NCBI RefSeq assembly: GCF_017874615.1
Contig: NZ_JAGIKV010000008.1
Location: 1 to 64,000, forward strand
DNA: 64,000 bases
DNA from: Paenibacillus xylanexedens
GTDB taxonomy: Bacteria > Bacillota > Bacilli > Paenibacillales > Paenibacillaceae
Direction: 5' to 3'
The position numbers and the translations under genes were made by a program. Each line of letters starts with the position of its first letter. Within the stretch, counting starts at the first letter, position 1. The notes beneath the pieces were generated by a model. The model searched no databases. It was given only the letters and a program-made list of their open reading frames with translations, and was not told the DNA's origin. This document shows, piece after piece, positions 35,010 through 42,827 of this stretch.

Positions 35010-35939
35010 ATGCGTTATTTTATAGTGGATGATGATCCTGGCGTTCGTTCCATGTTGATGGATATTATTGAGGATGAAGGCCTTGGCGATATTGCCGGGG
35101 AAGCTGAGGACGGAGCACAACTTCACGCGGAACTGTTGGAACTACATAAGGTGGATATCCTGCTGATTGATCTGCTGATGCCCCAACGAGACGGGATTCA
35201 GACTGTGCGAGCGCTTGAAGGAAGGTTTGAGGGCAAGATCGTCATGATCTCCCAGATCGAGTCGAAAAATATGATCGGAGAAGCCTATTCACTAGGCATT
35301 GAATATTACATTACGAAGCCGATTAATCGGTTGGAGATTCTGTCTGTTCTGCGGCTGGTGAACGAAAGGCTTCGGATGCAGCAGTCCATCGCAGATATTC
35401 AGCGGACATTGCAGGGATTGTCCAGTTTGCATCCTAACGAGCGCACTGTGGCTCCGGTTCCGGACAAAACAATCACGACAGCCGGACATTTCCTGCTGTC
35501 CGAGATGGGCATGATCGGCGAAGCGGGCAGCAGAGATCTGCTGGACATGCTGGAATATCTGGAGCAGGTAGAGACAGATGAGCATAAGCTGTCCCCCTAT
35601 ACGTTCCCATCTCTCAAAGACATCTTTCAGAATGTAGCGGTACGCAAGCTGGGAGAGAACGCCTCACTCGCAGAGATTAACAAGGAGATCAAGGCATCGG
35701 AACAACGTGTTCGCAGGGCCATCTTCCAGACACTGAGTCATGTGGTGTCTCTGGGACTAACGGATTATACACATCCCAAGTTCGAGAACTATGCATCCAA
35801 ATTTTTTGATTTCACCGAAATCCGCAAGAAAATGCTGGAGCTGCAAAACAATGTGGAGCCTTCCTTGTCCCAGACACGCATTAATACAAAAAAGTTCGTG
35901 CAGGTCCTATATTTGGAAGCCAAACGATTGCTGCATTAA
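35010..35939 (+). CDS. glnL: Response regulator with YcbB domain (GlnL-like)
   Basis: The 309-residue protein has a receiver domain (D54 in LLIDLLMPQRDG, K in YITKPINRLE), a short coiled linker, and a C-terminal YcbB-type DNA-binding region (SPYTFPSLKDIFQNVAV, EQRVRRAIFQTLSHVVSLGLTDY). In B. subtilis GlnL with kinase GlnK activates glsA-glnT in response to glutamine. Here the putative transporter is divergent, but no GlnK or glutaminase gene is in the window. ATG 35010 lies ten bases after AAGGG; the ATG at 35001 is too close to it. Confidence 0.88.
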   Translation: MRYFIVDDDPGVRSMLMDIIEDEGLGDIAGEAEDGAQLHAELLELHKVDILLIDLLMPQRDGIQTVRALEGRFEGKIVMISQIESKNMIGEAYSLGIEYYITKPINRLEILSVLRLVNERLRMQQSIADIQRTLQGLSSLHPNERTVAPVPDKTITTAGHFLLSEMGMIGEAGSRDLLDMLEYLEQVETDEHKLSPYTFPSLKDIFQNVAVRKLGENASLAEINKEIKASEQRVRRAIFQTLSHVVSLGLTDYTHPKFENYASKFFDFTEIRKKMLELQNNVEPSLSQTRINTKKFVQVLYLEAKRLLH

Positions 35940-35971
35940 ACAGATACATGATGAATACGATGCAAAAACAA

Positions 35972-36047
35972 ACGGGCATGAATATTACGCCGGTAGGATA
36001 CCCCCTCTTCAACTGAGGCTGTCCATACCGGCTATATTCATGCCCGT
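35972..36047. repeat. Long imperfect inverted repeat between glnL and spo0E-like gene
   Basis: ACGGGCATGAATA and GCCGGTA pair with TACCGGC and TATTCATGCCCGT. An inner CCTC/GAGG hairpin sits in the loop. It lies 33 bases past glnL, between convergent genes. It could be a terminator without a T-run or a structured element. Confidence 0.6.
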
Positions 36048-36112
36048 CTGTACGATCAAGCGTTACAATCTATGTGATTTGTTCCGTGTATAAAATTAAA
36101 ATCGCTTTGGGT

Positions 36113-36289
36113 TCAAGCCCGTGAATGGTTTCGGCTAATTCGGTTATACTCATTAATCAATTCGTCCAATGCCATAGACTGCCGAATTACATCGGGATGC
36201 CCAAGACCACCCTTGTTATGCTCTACCAGCATATGAAGGTTATGTCTGGCCTTCTCTATTTTATTTTTCAAATCCAAACTCATAACCAT
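36113..36289 (-). CDS. Spo0E-like aspartyl-phosphate phosphatase
   Basis: This short gene encodes a 58-residue helical-hairpin protein. The first helix is KNKIEKARHNLHMLVEHN, and the second carries the family signature SMALDELINEY (S-x2-LD-x-LI). Such proteins dephosphorylate Spo0A~P and delay sporulation. Start 36289 (or the ATG at 36283) has GGAGG about 11 to 17 bases upstream. Convergent with glnL. Confidence 0.88.
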   Translation of the reverse strand: MVMSLDLKNKIEKARHNLHMLVEHNKGGLGHPDVIRQSMALDELINEYNRISRNHSRA

Positions 36290-36724
36290 GACCCCTGATA
36301 CCTCCTTATTCTGTGAACCATTTTAGTTTTTCCTGTCAATCTATAGTTGGATTAACATATGGCATAGGAGACAAGGATGTTTTGTATTCTTCTCCAAATT
36401 TTGATAAAGATTATTTTATCACACTAGAGCTTATCCGAAAATGGCTGATATGACGCAATTTTAGTGGTATTATCGAGGGTTGGATTCTAACGTCTGGCCT
36501 CATCATTCACCGCCAGAACGGATTGTGTCGTAAATGTGTATATTGAAAAAACAAAAAGTCTATTGGTTCAAAAGGTAATAAAATCCCTTTCCATAACGGG
36601 GTCATTCAGGTACAATAGGGCGATGTGTGTGTCCGGACCCGGCGGATACAAATGATGTAATTTAGAGGACGGCCAACGACGGCCATGGATCCTGATTTGA
36701 TATTATTGGAGGCTTATCATCACC
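36290..36724. other. Divergent spacer between spo0E-like and acetate-transporter genes
   Basis: 435 bp. Apart from the candidate promoter at 36588-36616 I see nothing gene-like. A GTCCGGAC palindrome and a GGCC-AACGAC-GGCC hairpin lie in the last 100 bases before the transporter. Confidence 0.5.
36588..36616 (+). promoter_or_regulatory. Candidate SigA promoter of the acetate transporter
   Basis: TTTCCA, 17 bp, TACAAT. It leaves a leader of about 100 bases. Confidence 0.4.
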
Positions 36725-37348
36725 ATGCAGACCGATTCACAGACTAAAGTCAAAATTGTTAACGCCGATCCCAGCGCAATGGGATTATTTGGGTTGGCTA
36801 TCGTAACCCTGGTCGCTTCTTCCCAAAAGCTTGGTATTACGGATGGACTTAGCTACGCTATTCCTTGGGCGATCTTCCTGGGTGCTTTTGCCCAGCTATT
36901 CGCATGTATTCAAGATTCCAAACGCAACAATACCTTTGGCACAACGGCTTTTGGCGCGTACGCATTCTTCTGGTTCGCCATGGCTGCCAACTGGATGATC
37001 AAAATGGGCGTATTCGGCTCCACTCTCGCTGAACAGGCCGATGGCAAGCAGCTCGGATTTGCTTTTGCCGGATACCTCGTATTCACCCTGTTCATGACGA
37101 TCGGTGCGATTGAAGCGAATAAAGTATTGCTTATCATCTTCATTCTGATTGACTTCCTGTTCCTTGGCTTGACCTTTGACGCTTTCGGCGTAGCTCCTCA
37201 CATTTTCCACACCATTGCAGCATACGCTGAAATGGCGATCGGAATTGTGTCCCTGTATGGTACAGGTGCTTCGGTACTGAACGCTCACTTCGGTTATGCG
37301 TTCTTGCCGATCGGCAAACCGTCCGGCATTTTCAAGCCCAAGGCTTAA
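36725..37348 (+). CDS. satP: Acetate uptake transporter, GPR1/FUN34/YaaH (SatP) family
   Basis: The 207-residue protein has six membrane segments. The family motif NPAPLGL appears near the N-terminus as NADPSAMGLFGLA, and there is an FGTTAFGAYAFFWFAMA block. Members import acetate or succinate with protons. GGAGG lies 12 bases upstream of the ATG. A strong terminator follows, so it is a single-gene unit. Confidence 0.92.
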   Translation: MQTDSQTKVKIVNADPSAMGLFGLAIVTLVASSQKLGITDGLSYAIPWAIFLGAFAQLFACIQDSKRNNTFGTTAFGAYAFFWFAMAANWMIKMGVFGSTLAEQADGKQLGFAFAGYLVFTLFMTIGAIEANKVLLIIFILIDFLFLGLTFDAFGVAPHIFHTIAAYAEMAIGIVSLYGTGASVLNAHFGYAFLPIGKPSGIFKPKA

Positions 37349-37360
37349 TATACAGCAGCA

Positions 37361-37399
37361 AACCGCCAGCGCGCCGGTCCGCGCCTGGCGGTTTTTTTT
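37361..37399 (+). terminator. Intrinsic terminator of satP
   Basis: AACCGCCAG pairs with CTGGCGGTT, GC-rich loop, then eight T. Confidence 0.92.
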
Positions 37400-37524
37400 G
37401 CAGTCCAACTTCATTTGAATATGTATCTGACCGACACCTATACTAGGGATAATAGATCAGAAATATATCCTGCAACACCTGAAATGAAATGTCACAGCAG
37501 CCATACTGTCAGGAGGAAAAAAGC

Positions 37525-38073
37525 ATGAGAGAGATACCGAAACCAACGGAGATGGATCAGGTGGAGAAAAAATATGTGCGCGAAACACGTTGTTTCAAGA
37601 CGGCACGGGTGTTCCCAACCGATGTCAACAATCATAATACGCTATTCGGCGGCAAGCTGATGTCCTACATTGATGATATTGCATCCATCGCCGCTTCCAA
37701 GCTATGCCGGGTCAATACCGTAACGGCTTCAACCGACTCTGTCGATTTCCTGTACCCGATTAATCCAACGGATTCGGTTACGCTTGAATCGTTCGCGTCC
37801 TGGACAGGACGAAGTTCCATGGAGATTTTTGTGAAGGTGATTCGAGAGGATCTGAAGACCGGAGAGAAGAAAATTGCAGCGACTGCATTTCTGACCTTTG
37901 TGGCCTTGGACGAAAATAATCGGAAACTGATTGTACCTCGTATCATCCCCGAGACGGAAGAAGAGAAGAAACTATACGAGACCGCTCCGGATCGGGCGGC
38001 CATGCGGAAACAACGACGGGAAGAAAGCAAAAAATTCGCTGACTTCCTGACCGTTACTTATCCTTGGGAATAA
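37525..38073 (+). CDS. ykhA: Acyl-CoA thioesterase, hotdog fold (YkhA-like)
   Basis: The 182-residue protein has the hotdog signature VFPTDVNNHNTLFGGKLMSYIDDIASIAASKL, with the catalytic region N-H-N-T-LFGG. It hydrolyses acyl-CoA to free acid and CoA. The C-terminal KQRREESKKFADFL extension is charged. Start 37525 has AGGAGG upstream. Convergent with the TetR gene, whose stop is 8 bp away. Confidence 0.88.
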   Translation: MREIPKPTEMDQVEKKYVRETRCFKTARVFPTDVNNHNTLFGGKLMSYIDDIASIAASKLCRVNTVTASTDSVDFLYPINPTDSVTLESFASWTGRSSMEIFVKVIREDLKTGEKKIAATAFLTFVALDENNRKLIVPRIIPETEEEKKLYETAPDRAAMRKQRREESKKFADFLTVTYPWE

Positions 38074-38080
38074 AAACATG

Positions 38081-38719
38081 TTAATCCAACAGCATACGCT
38101 CGTGAATAGTCCGACCCTTCTGCCCTGGTTCAATCAGCAGACGGGTCGGTTTGATGTTAATCAGTGCCGTAAGCTGCTCTCCCATATAATGCGCAGAATA
38201 CTTGAATCCAATCTCCGCCCAGTGCATAATCACGCCCACCGTAGCAGATACCAGATAACTTAACATGATGTCATAATTAATGGTTTGCTCGCTATCTTCG
38301 GTCACTAATACAAAATCTTCGGTTAAGTACGTTCTAAACATATTGCATAGTCGGGAACCCATATCTGAATGCATCGTTATTAATGCACGGAAAATATCCT
38401 GATGGGCCTCAATATATTCAAATACAGGCATCGTGGATGGCAGCAATGCAGTCATGTCCACTTCTTTGAGCTGTGCGTATGGTTCTGCATAAGCTCGCCC
38501 CACTCCCTGCATGAAATCATCCAGAATGAACTGTAATAACTCCGGTTTGCCGGGAAAATGTAAATAGAAGGTTCCCCGGTTGTAATCCGCCCGCTCCGTG
38601 ATGTCCCGAATGGTTAAAGCGTCTGCTCCTTTCTCCAATATCAAAGAAACCGCCGCAGCGATGATCGCATCCTGCGTTCTTCGTGCTCTCCGGTCCTGAG
38701 GATGTTCGATGATCAACAT
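38081..38719 (-). CDS. TetR-family transcriptional regulator
   Basis: The 212-residue protein has an N-terminal helix-turn-helix (RTQDAIIAAAVSLILEKGADALTIRDITERADYNRGTFYLHF) and a variable ligand domain. AAGGAGG precedes the ATG. It is divergent from the SDR gene, and an 8-bp inverted repeat lies just upstream, so it probably represses itself and that gene. The inducer is unknown. Confidence 0.92.
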   Translation of the reverse strand: MLIIEHPQDRRARRTQDAIIAAAVSLILEKGADALTIRDITERADYNRGTFYLHFPGKPELLQFILDDFMQGVGRAYAEPYAQLKEVDMTALLPSTMPVFEYIEAHQDIFRALITMHSDMGSRLCNMFRTYLTEDFVLVTEDSEQTINYDIMLSYLVSATVGVIMHWAEIGFKYSAHYMGEQLTALINIKPTRLLIEPGQKGRTIHERMLLD

Positions 38720-38731
38720 TTTCGCCTCCTT

Positions 38732-38758
38732 TGTTCATTATTGTAATATAAATGAACA
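38732..38758. promoter_or_regulatory. Candidate TetR operator
   Basis: TGTTCATT and AATGAACA are separated by 11 bp that are themselves nearly symmetric (ATTGTAATATA). It is 13 bp upstream of the TetR start, in the spacer with the SDR gene. Confidence 0.5.
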
Positions 38759-38914
38759 CCGCTTACATCTCTGTCCGATAGCTGACATATGCGCTGTCAA
38801 TGATTATTGTCACACTGCTATGTATATCTTAACATTGAGACAGGAACGATAGACGACAGGTTGAAACTTTTTTTGAAGAATACCTGCCAATAATGAATAA
38901 GGAGCGGATATATC

Positions 38915-39682
38915 ATGAGTACATCCTATACACATACAGCCGTTATTACAGGAGCAGCCGGAGGCATTGGTAAAGAATTGGCACGCCGCCTCGCTGAGCG
39001 CAAAATCAACTTGGTTCTGGTGGACCTGAATGAAGAAGCTATCCAGCAGACAATTACCGATCTGAACCTCGACAAAGAGCACGTAATCGCCGTAAAAGCG
39101 AACGTATCCCAAGAAGCAGACGTGAAAAACTATGTGCAAAAAGCACTGGATGCGTTTGGCCGAATCGATTATTTTGCCAACAACGCCGGGATTGAAGGTC
39201 CAACAGGACTGATCGAAGACCTGAGTGTTGAAGCACTCGACACTGTATATAACGTCAACATTCGTGGGGTATTCCTGGGTCTGCAAAATGTCATTCCAGT
39301 AATGAAAAAACAAAAATCCGGTGCGATTCTAAATACCTCTTCTCTCGCGGGTCTGATGGGTGCACCTGCTGTATCTCCATATATTATGTCCAAACATGCC
39401 GTGGTTGGCCTCACGCGTACCGCTGCAAATGAACTTGCACCTTATAATATTCGGGTTAATGCTGTATTGCCAGGTACAATCAACACACGCATGATGCGCC
39501 AGATTGAAGCAAATTCAGGTAACGTGGAAGATTATCAGTCCGCTACCGTATCCAGCATTCCAATGGGCCGTTATGGTGAACCGGAAGAAGTAGCAGCGGT
39601 CATGAACTTCCTGTTGTCCGAAGAAGCATCCTATGTAACAGCTTCTCTCTACACCGTAGACGGCGGCATGATGGGTCAATAA
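38915..39682 (+). CDS. Short-chain dehydrogenase/reductase
   Basis: The 255-residue classical SDR has cofactor motif GAAGGIG, D in LVDLNEE (suggesting NAD preference), NNAG, catalytic Ser in NTSSLAG, YIMSK (Tyr-x3-Lys), and PGTINTRM. The substrate is unknown. AAGGAG precedes the ATG. It is probably controlled by the divergent TetR regulator. A strong terminator follows. Confidence 0.92.
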   Translation: MSTSYTHTAVITGAAGGIGKELARRLAERKINLVLVDLNEEAIQQTITDLNLDKEHVIAVKANVSQEADVKNYVQKALDAFGRIDYFANNAGIEGPTGLIEDLSVEALDTVYNVNIRGVFLGLQNVIPVMKKQKSGAILNTSSLAGLMGAPAVSPYIMSKHAVVGLTRTAANELAPYNIRVNAVLPGTINTRMMRQIEANSGNVEDYQSATVSSIPMGRYGEPEEVAAVMNFLLSEEASYVTASLYTVDGGMMGQ

Positions 39683-39787
39683 GAAGCTGTACACTGTAGG
39701 ATGGTTCCGATAGAACTTCAATTCCATCCTTAGAAAAGTTATACCGACAGGTGTTCCCGAAGGAATGCCTGGTCGCTACAATCTAAA

Positions 39788-39829
39788 AAAGGCCTCAACA
39801 CCACAGTATTGTGGAGTTGAGGTCTTTTT
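39788..39829 (+). terminator. Intrinsic terminator of the SDR gene
   Basis: CCTCAAC-CCACA pairs with GTGG-GTTGAGG, followed by TTTTT. Another 10-bp hairpin (CAGGTGTTCC/GGAATGCCTG) precedes it. Confidence 0.88.
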
Positions 39830-39923
39830 GACAGTACAACACTTGCCATGCATTAGGCTGCATCTGTGAGATTTCACTTTTGAAACAGCCATTTAACGCC
39901 TCGTTGCAACTTGTGATCACTCT

Positions 39924-40113
39924 AACGAATCTAGGGCACCTTATATCGGCTAAAAGCGCTTATTTCCCGAACTAAGGAATCTCAGACACGCTAATTCCGC
40001 AGAAATGCTGCAATTGCACCAAAAAGTCCTGAAATCCAGAGAATAACGTGTCAGAGATTCGTTACATTCCCAATCGAGCGAGAAATACCCGAATAAGGCG
40101 TGTCAGGTTCGTT
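39924..40113. repeat. Four-unit 22-bp repeat array, copy 2
   Basis: Units lie at 39924-39945 and 39974-39996 (forward) and 40042-40063 and 40092-40113 (reverse). Pitch is 50 bp in each pair with a 68-bp centre step, as in copy 1. Each is a variant of AACGAATCT...ACACGCTATT. Sequences between units are not conserved. Confidence 0.8.
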
Positions 40114-40133
40114 AGATTTTGCCTACACTTAAC

Positions 40134-40421
40134 TTAATCGACGTACCCTGCGTGACCCTTGTCCATCAAGTAGTCCATCTCAGCATCCAGGATGCTTTCT
40201 ACGGTCAACTCATCCAGCTTCACATCTTTGCGACTAAGGATGTAATCCGCCAGATCATCGCCGTCAATATCCACATCGTTACCTTTAGTATTTTCGTGCG
40301 CCTTGTTGATATACGCTTGCTCATGCTTCAGCACAAGAGCAATGTTCGCCTGGCTTGCCTTCGTTTTATCTGCAATATATTGCATCATTTCTTGTTCATT
40401 AATTGCGTTTGCTTCTGCCAC
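40134..40421 (-). CDS. Small protein with two similar helical repeats, unknown function
   Basis: A 95-residue acidic protein I do not recognise. Two segments resemble each other: YIADKTKASQANIALVLKHE...Y and YILSRKDVKLDELTVESILDAE...YL, each about 30 residues and predicted helix-turn-helix-like. I chose GTG 40421 (AEANAINEQ) because AAGGAG lies 11 bases upstream; an ATG at 40460 is possible but puts that site inside the gene. It stands alone, between a repeat array and the kinase gene. Confidence 0.65.
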   Translation of the reverse strand: MAEANAINEQEMMQYIADKTKASQANIALVLKHEQAYINKAHENTKGNDVDIDGDDLADYILSRKDVKLDELTVESILDAEMDYLMDKGHAGYVD

Positions 40422-40559
40422 GTTCAGTTCATCTCCTTGATTCATACATACTGTTGCCATTGTAGCATAGGTTAACCCATTACAGGCAGAACTTATGCCT
40501 GACGAACGATTATAGAGCGGTAGCGAAGGTTAGTGTGGAGCCGGCTCATCACTCTGCCC

Positions 40560-41897
40560 CTACGACAACCGCACGTAAAATGTAGCACCCTCTCCGACCA
40601 CACTTCGAGCGTACAGCTCTCCTTTGTGCTGATCCACAATGGAACGAGCAATCGCCAGCCCCAGACCATGCCCACCATGTTTGCGGGCTCTTGACGAATC
40701 CGTACGATAGAATCGATCGAAGATCCGATCCAGATGTTCCGGTGCAATGCCTTCACCAGTGTTGGATACGGCCAGCACGACATCATTATTCTGTTTCTGG
40801 AGGGTGACGTTTACCGACCCTTTGGGACCAGAATACTTCACCGCATTATCGAGCAGGATCAGAATGACCTGTTTGATCTGCTCACTGTTCCCATGAACCG
40901 TAAGATTCGGCTCAATGTTGTAATCAAGGGAGATGTTTTTCTCAAAAATAACGGCCTCCATTGGTAAAATAATACTCTCTACAGCGTCGCTCATATTAAA
41001 CTTCGCATGAATCATCGTGGAGCGTGAGTCGTCCATCTGTGTCAAATAGAGCAGATCATTCGTAAGTCCGGTCATGCGCTCGGTTTCCGACTTGATATAG
41101 TGCAGCCACTTCGCCTGGTTTGCTATTGTATCCTCCTGATTCGCAAGCAGTACGTCGGTATTGGTACTGATGATCGCCAGAGGTGTCTTCAGCTCATGCG
41201 AAGCATCACCGATGAATTGTTTTTGCTTCTCAAACGCTTCCCTGACTGGCGCAATGGAGCGATTCGCAAAATAACGGCTCAGGAAGTAGATCACAATCAA
41301 CATGATTAATCCAACAACAACAAATGTATAGATCAGATTCGTAAGAATACCTTGTTGCGCCGTCACATCAATGAATACGATCATATGCCCGGTACCACTC
41401 GAATCAACCACATAGGCCCAGTCCGTTCCATCCAGTGCAAATTGTCCAGTATGCCGTTCCGAATCACTAACTTTATTCTGGTCAACCTTTTGCAGCGCCT
41501 CCGTATAGAACGTATCTTCCATATCAAATTGAGAATGCGTATCCGTTACCTTCCACTGGTCATCCGTCTTGATCATGAACGAAACGGAACGTGCCGGAGG
41601 TGAGTTGAGATCACCCCACGGTCTTACATTATCACCACCCATGGCATCGGAGGGCAACGAACCTGAATTTGAACCTGTACCTGAGCCCGTCCCCATCCCC
41701 CCATCTTCCCCACGAGGCATCTTGGATGAATTATAAGGGCCATGATAGAAATCAGACATCTTGTACAACTCCATATTTGTCTCACGTTGCACATTCTGAT
41801 ACGTAATCGTATAGATCGTAGCAAATGCCACCAGCATCAAAATGGATATGGAGACCAGATTCACGATCAGGAATCGATTTCGGAGTTTCTTGAACAT
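40560..41897 (-). CDS. Sensor histidine kinase beside the VTC locus
   Basis: The 445-residue kinase has membrane segments at about 9-31 and 187-208. Its extracytoplasmic loop contains a Gly/Ser-rich stretch (GTGSGTGSNSG). A short linker without a clear HAMP precedes HisKA (H234 in SHELKTPLAI). The ATPase has LLDNAVKYS, NTGEGI, FDRFYRTD and GGHGLGLAI. The start overlaps the response-regulator stop by one base. It is divergent from the polyphosphate-polymerase operon, which it probably controls. The signal is unknown; the Gly-rich loop is unusual. Confidence 0.92.
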   Translation of the reverse strand: MFKKLRNRFLIVNLVSISILMLVAFATIYTITYQNVQRETNMELYKMSDFYHGPYNSSKMPRGEDGGMGTGSGTGSNSGSLPSDAMGGDNVRPWGDLNSPPARSVSFMIKTDDQWKVTDTHSQFDMEDTFYTEALQKVDQNKVSDSERHTGQFALDGTDWAYVVDSSGTGHMIVFIDVTAQQGILTNLIYTFVVVGLIMLIVIYFLSRYFANRSIAPVREAFEKQKQFIGDASHELKTPLAIISTNTDVLLANQEDTIANQAKWLHYIKSETERMTGLTNDLLYLTQMDDSRSTMIHAKFNMSDAVESIILPMEAVIFEKNISLDYNIEPNLTVHGNSEQIKQVILILLDNAVKYSGPKGSVNVTLQKQNNDVVLAVSNTGEGIAPEHLDRIFDRFYRTDSSRARKHGGHGLGLAIARSIVDQHKGELYARSVVGEGATFYVRLS

Positions 41898-42574
41898 CAG
41901 GACGTCACCTCAAGTACATACCCGACACCCCGAATCGTGTTAATACGGACGGCAGAGTTCAGGAAGGTTAATTTTTTGCGCAAAAACGAGATGTACACCT
42001 CCACATTGTTATACTCCACTTCCGAATCAAATCCCCATAACTTCTCAATAATCTGCTCTTTGGAGGTAATCGCCTGTTTGCGGGCAATCAACAGCTCCAG
42101 CAGTTCATTCTCCTTCAGATTCAGCTTGATTTCCTTCCCCTGAACGCTCAGCTTCAACTGCGTTGTGTTCAGCTCAATGTCACCGAATTTCAGTCCGTCC
42201 TCGGGAACCACTTCGCCCTTCCGTCTTAAGGCTGCACGAATCCGCGCCAGCAATTCCTCTGTAGCGAAAGGCTTGGCGATATAATCATCGGCACCATAAT
42301 CGAGGCCTGTGACTTTGTCCGATAGTTCACCTTTGGCCGTAAGCAGAATGACAGGGGTATGATTCCCTTCACTGCGGAGTTTCTTCAGGACGGTGATCCC
42401 GTCCATCTCCGGCATCATGATGTCGAGTAGTAACAGGTCGTAGATACCGCTCTGCGCATAATCGAATCCTGATCTGCCGTCGTGGACCATGTCCACGGAG
42501 TAGTTGTTTTTTTTCAAAATCTGCGATACAGCCTCTGCCAAATGAACCTCATCTTCCGCAATTAATATTCTCAT
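41897..42574 (-). CDS. OmpR-family response regulator beside the VTC locus
   Basis: The 225-residue regulator has a receiver with D51 in LLLLDIMMPEMDG, K in IAKPFATEE, and a winged helix (ENELLELLIARKQAITSKEQIIEKLWG, INTIRGVGYVLEV). It is encoded first in a kinase operon. The divergent spacer carries two mirror-image boxes placed identically to two -10 hexamers, so it likely regulates both its own operon and the VTC operon. Confidence 0.93.
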   Translation of the reverse strand: MRILIAEDEVHLAEAVSQILKKNNYSVDMVHDGRSGFDYAQSGIYDLLLLDIMMPEMDGITVLKKLRSEGNHTPVILLTAKGELSDKVTGLDYGADDYIAKPFATEELLARIRAALRRKGEVVPEDGLKFGDIELNTTQLKLSVQGKEIKLNLKENELLELLIARKQAITSKEQIIEKLWGFDSEVEYNNVEVYISFLRKKLTFLNSAVRINTIRGVGYVLEVTS

Positions 42575-42633
42575 GCTCTATTCATTCCTCTGCTTGAATT
42601 ATTTCTCTCAACGGATCTGTTCTACATGTGCTT

Positions 42634-42760
42634 ATTCTATTAATTAAACCTTGAATCAATCTTAATGCATTTTGTGCACGCGTACTATTATAGGAAGGTA
42701 AAAAAATGTTAACGCAATGTAAAATCATTTAAGATTCATTCAAGGTTGGCGCTCTAAGAT
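42634..42760. promoter_or_regulatory. Mirror-image response-regulator boxes and divergent -10 regions
   Basis: 42726-42747 contains TTAAGATT-x-ATTCAAGGTT, followed after 7 bp by TAAGAT (42755-42760) for the + operon. 42647-42667 is the reverse complement of nearly the same box (TTAAGATTGATTCAAGGTT), followed after 7 bp by TAGAAT (42639-42634) for the - operon. Each box has two TTNAAG-like halves about one helical turn apart. Confidence 0.65.
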
Positions 42761-42827
42761 ACAGACATGGAAGCAATACACGATGCAACAAAACATACAA
42801 CCCACCAACGAAAGGAATGAGTCCCAC

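Noticed and set aside
39831..40133. Possible CRISPR array at the 22-bp units
   Set aside because: There are only four units, two of them inverted, with non-uniform central spacing and no cas genes nearby.
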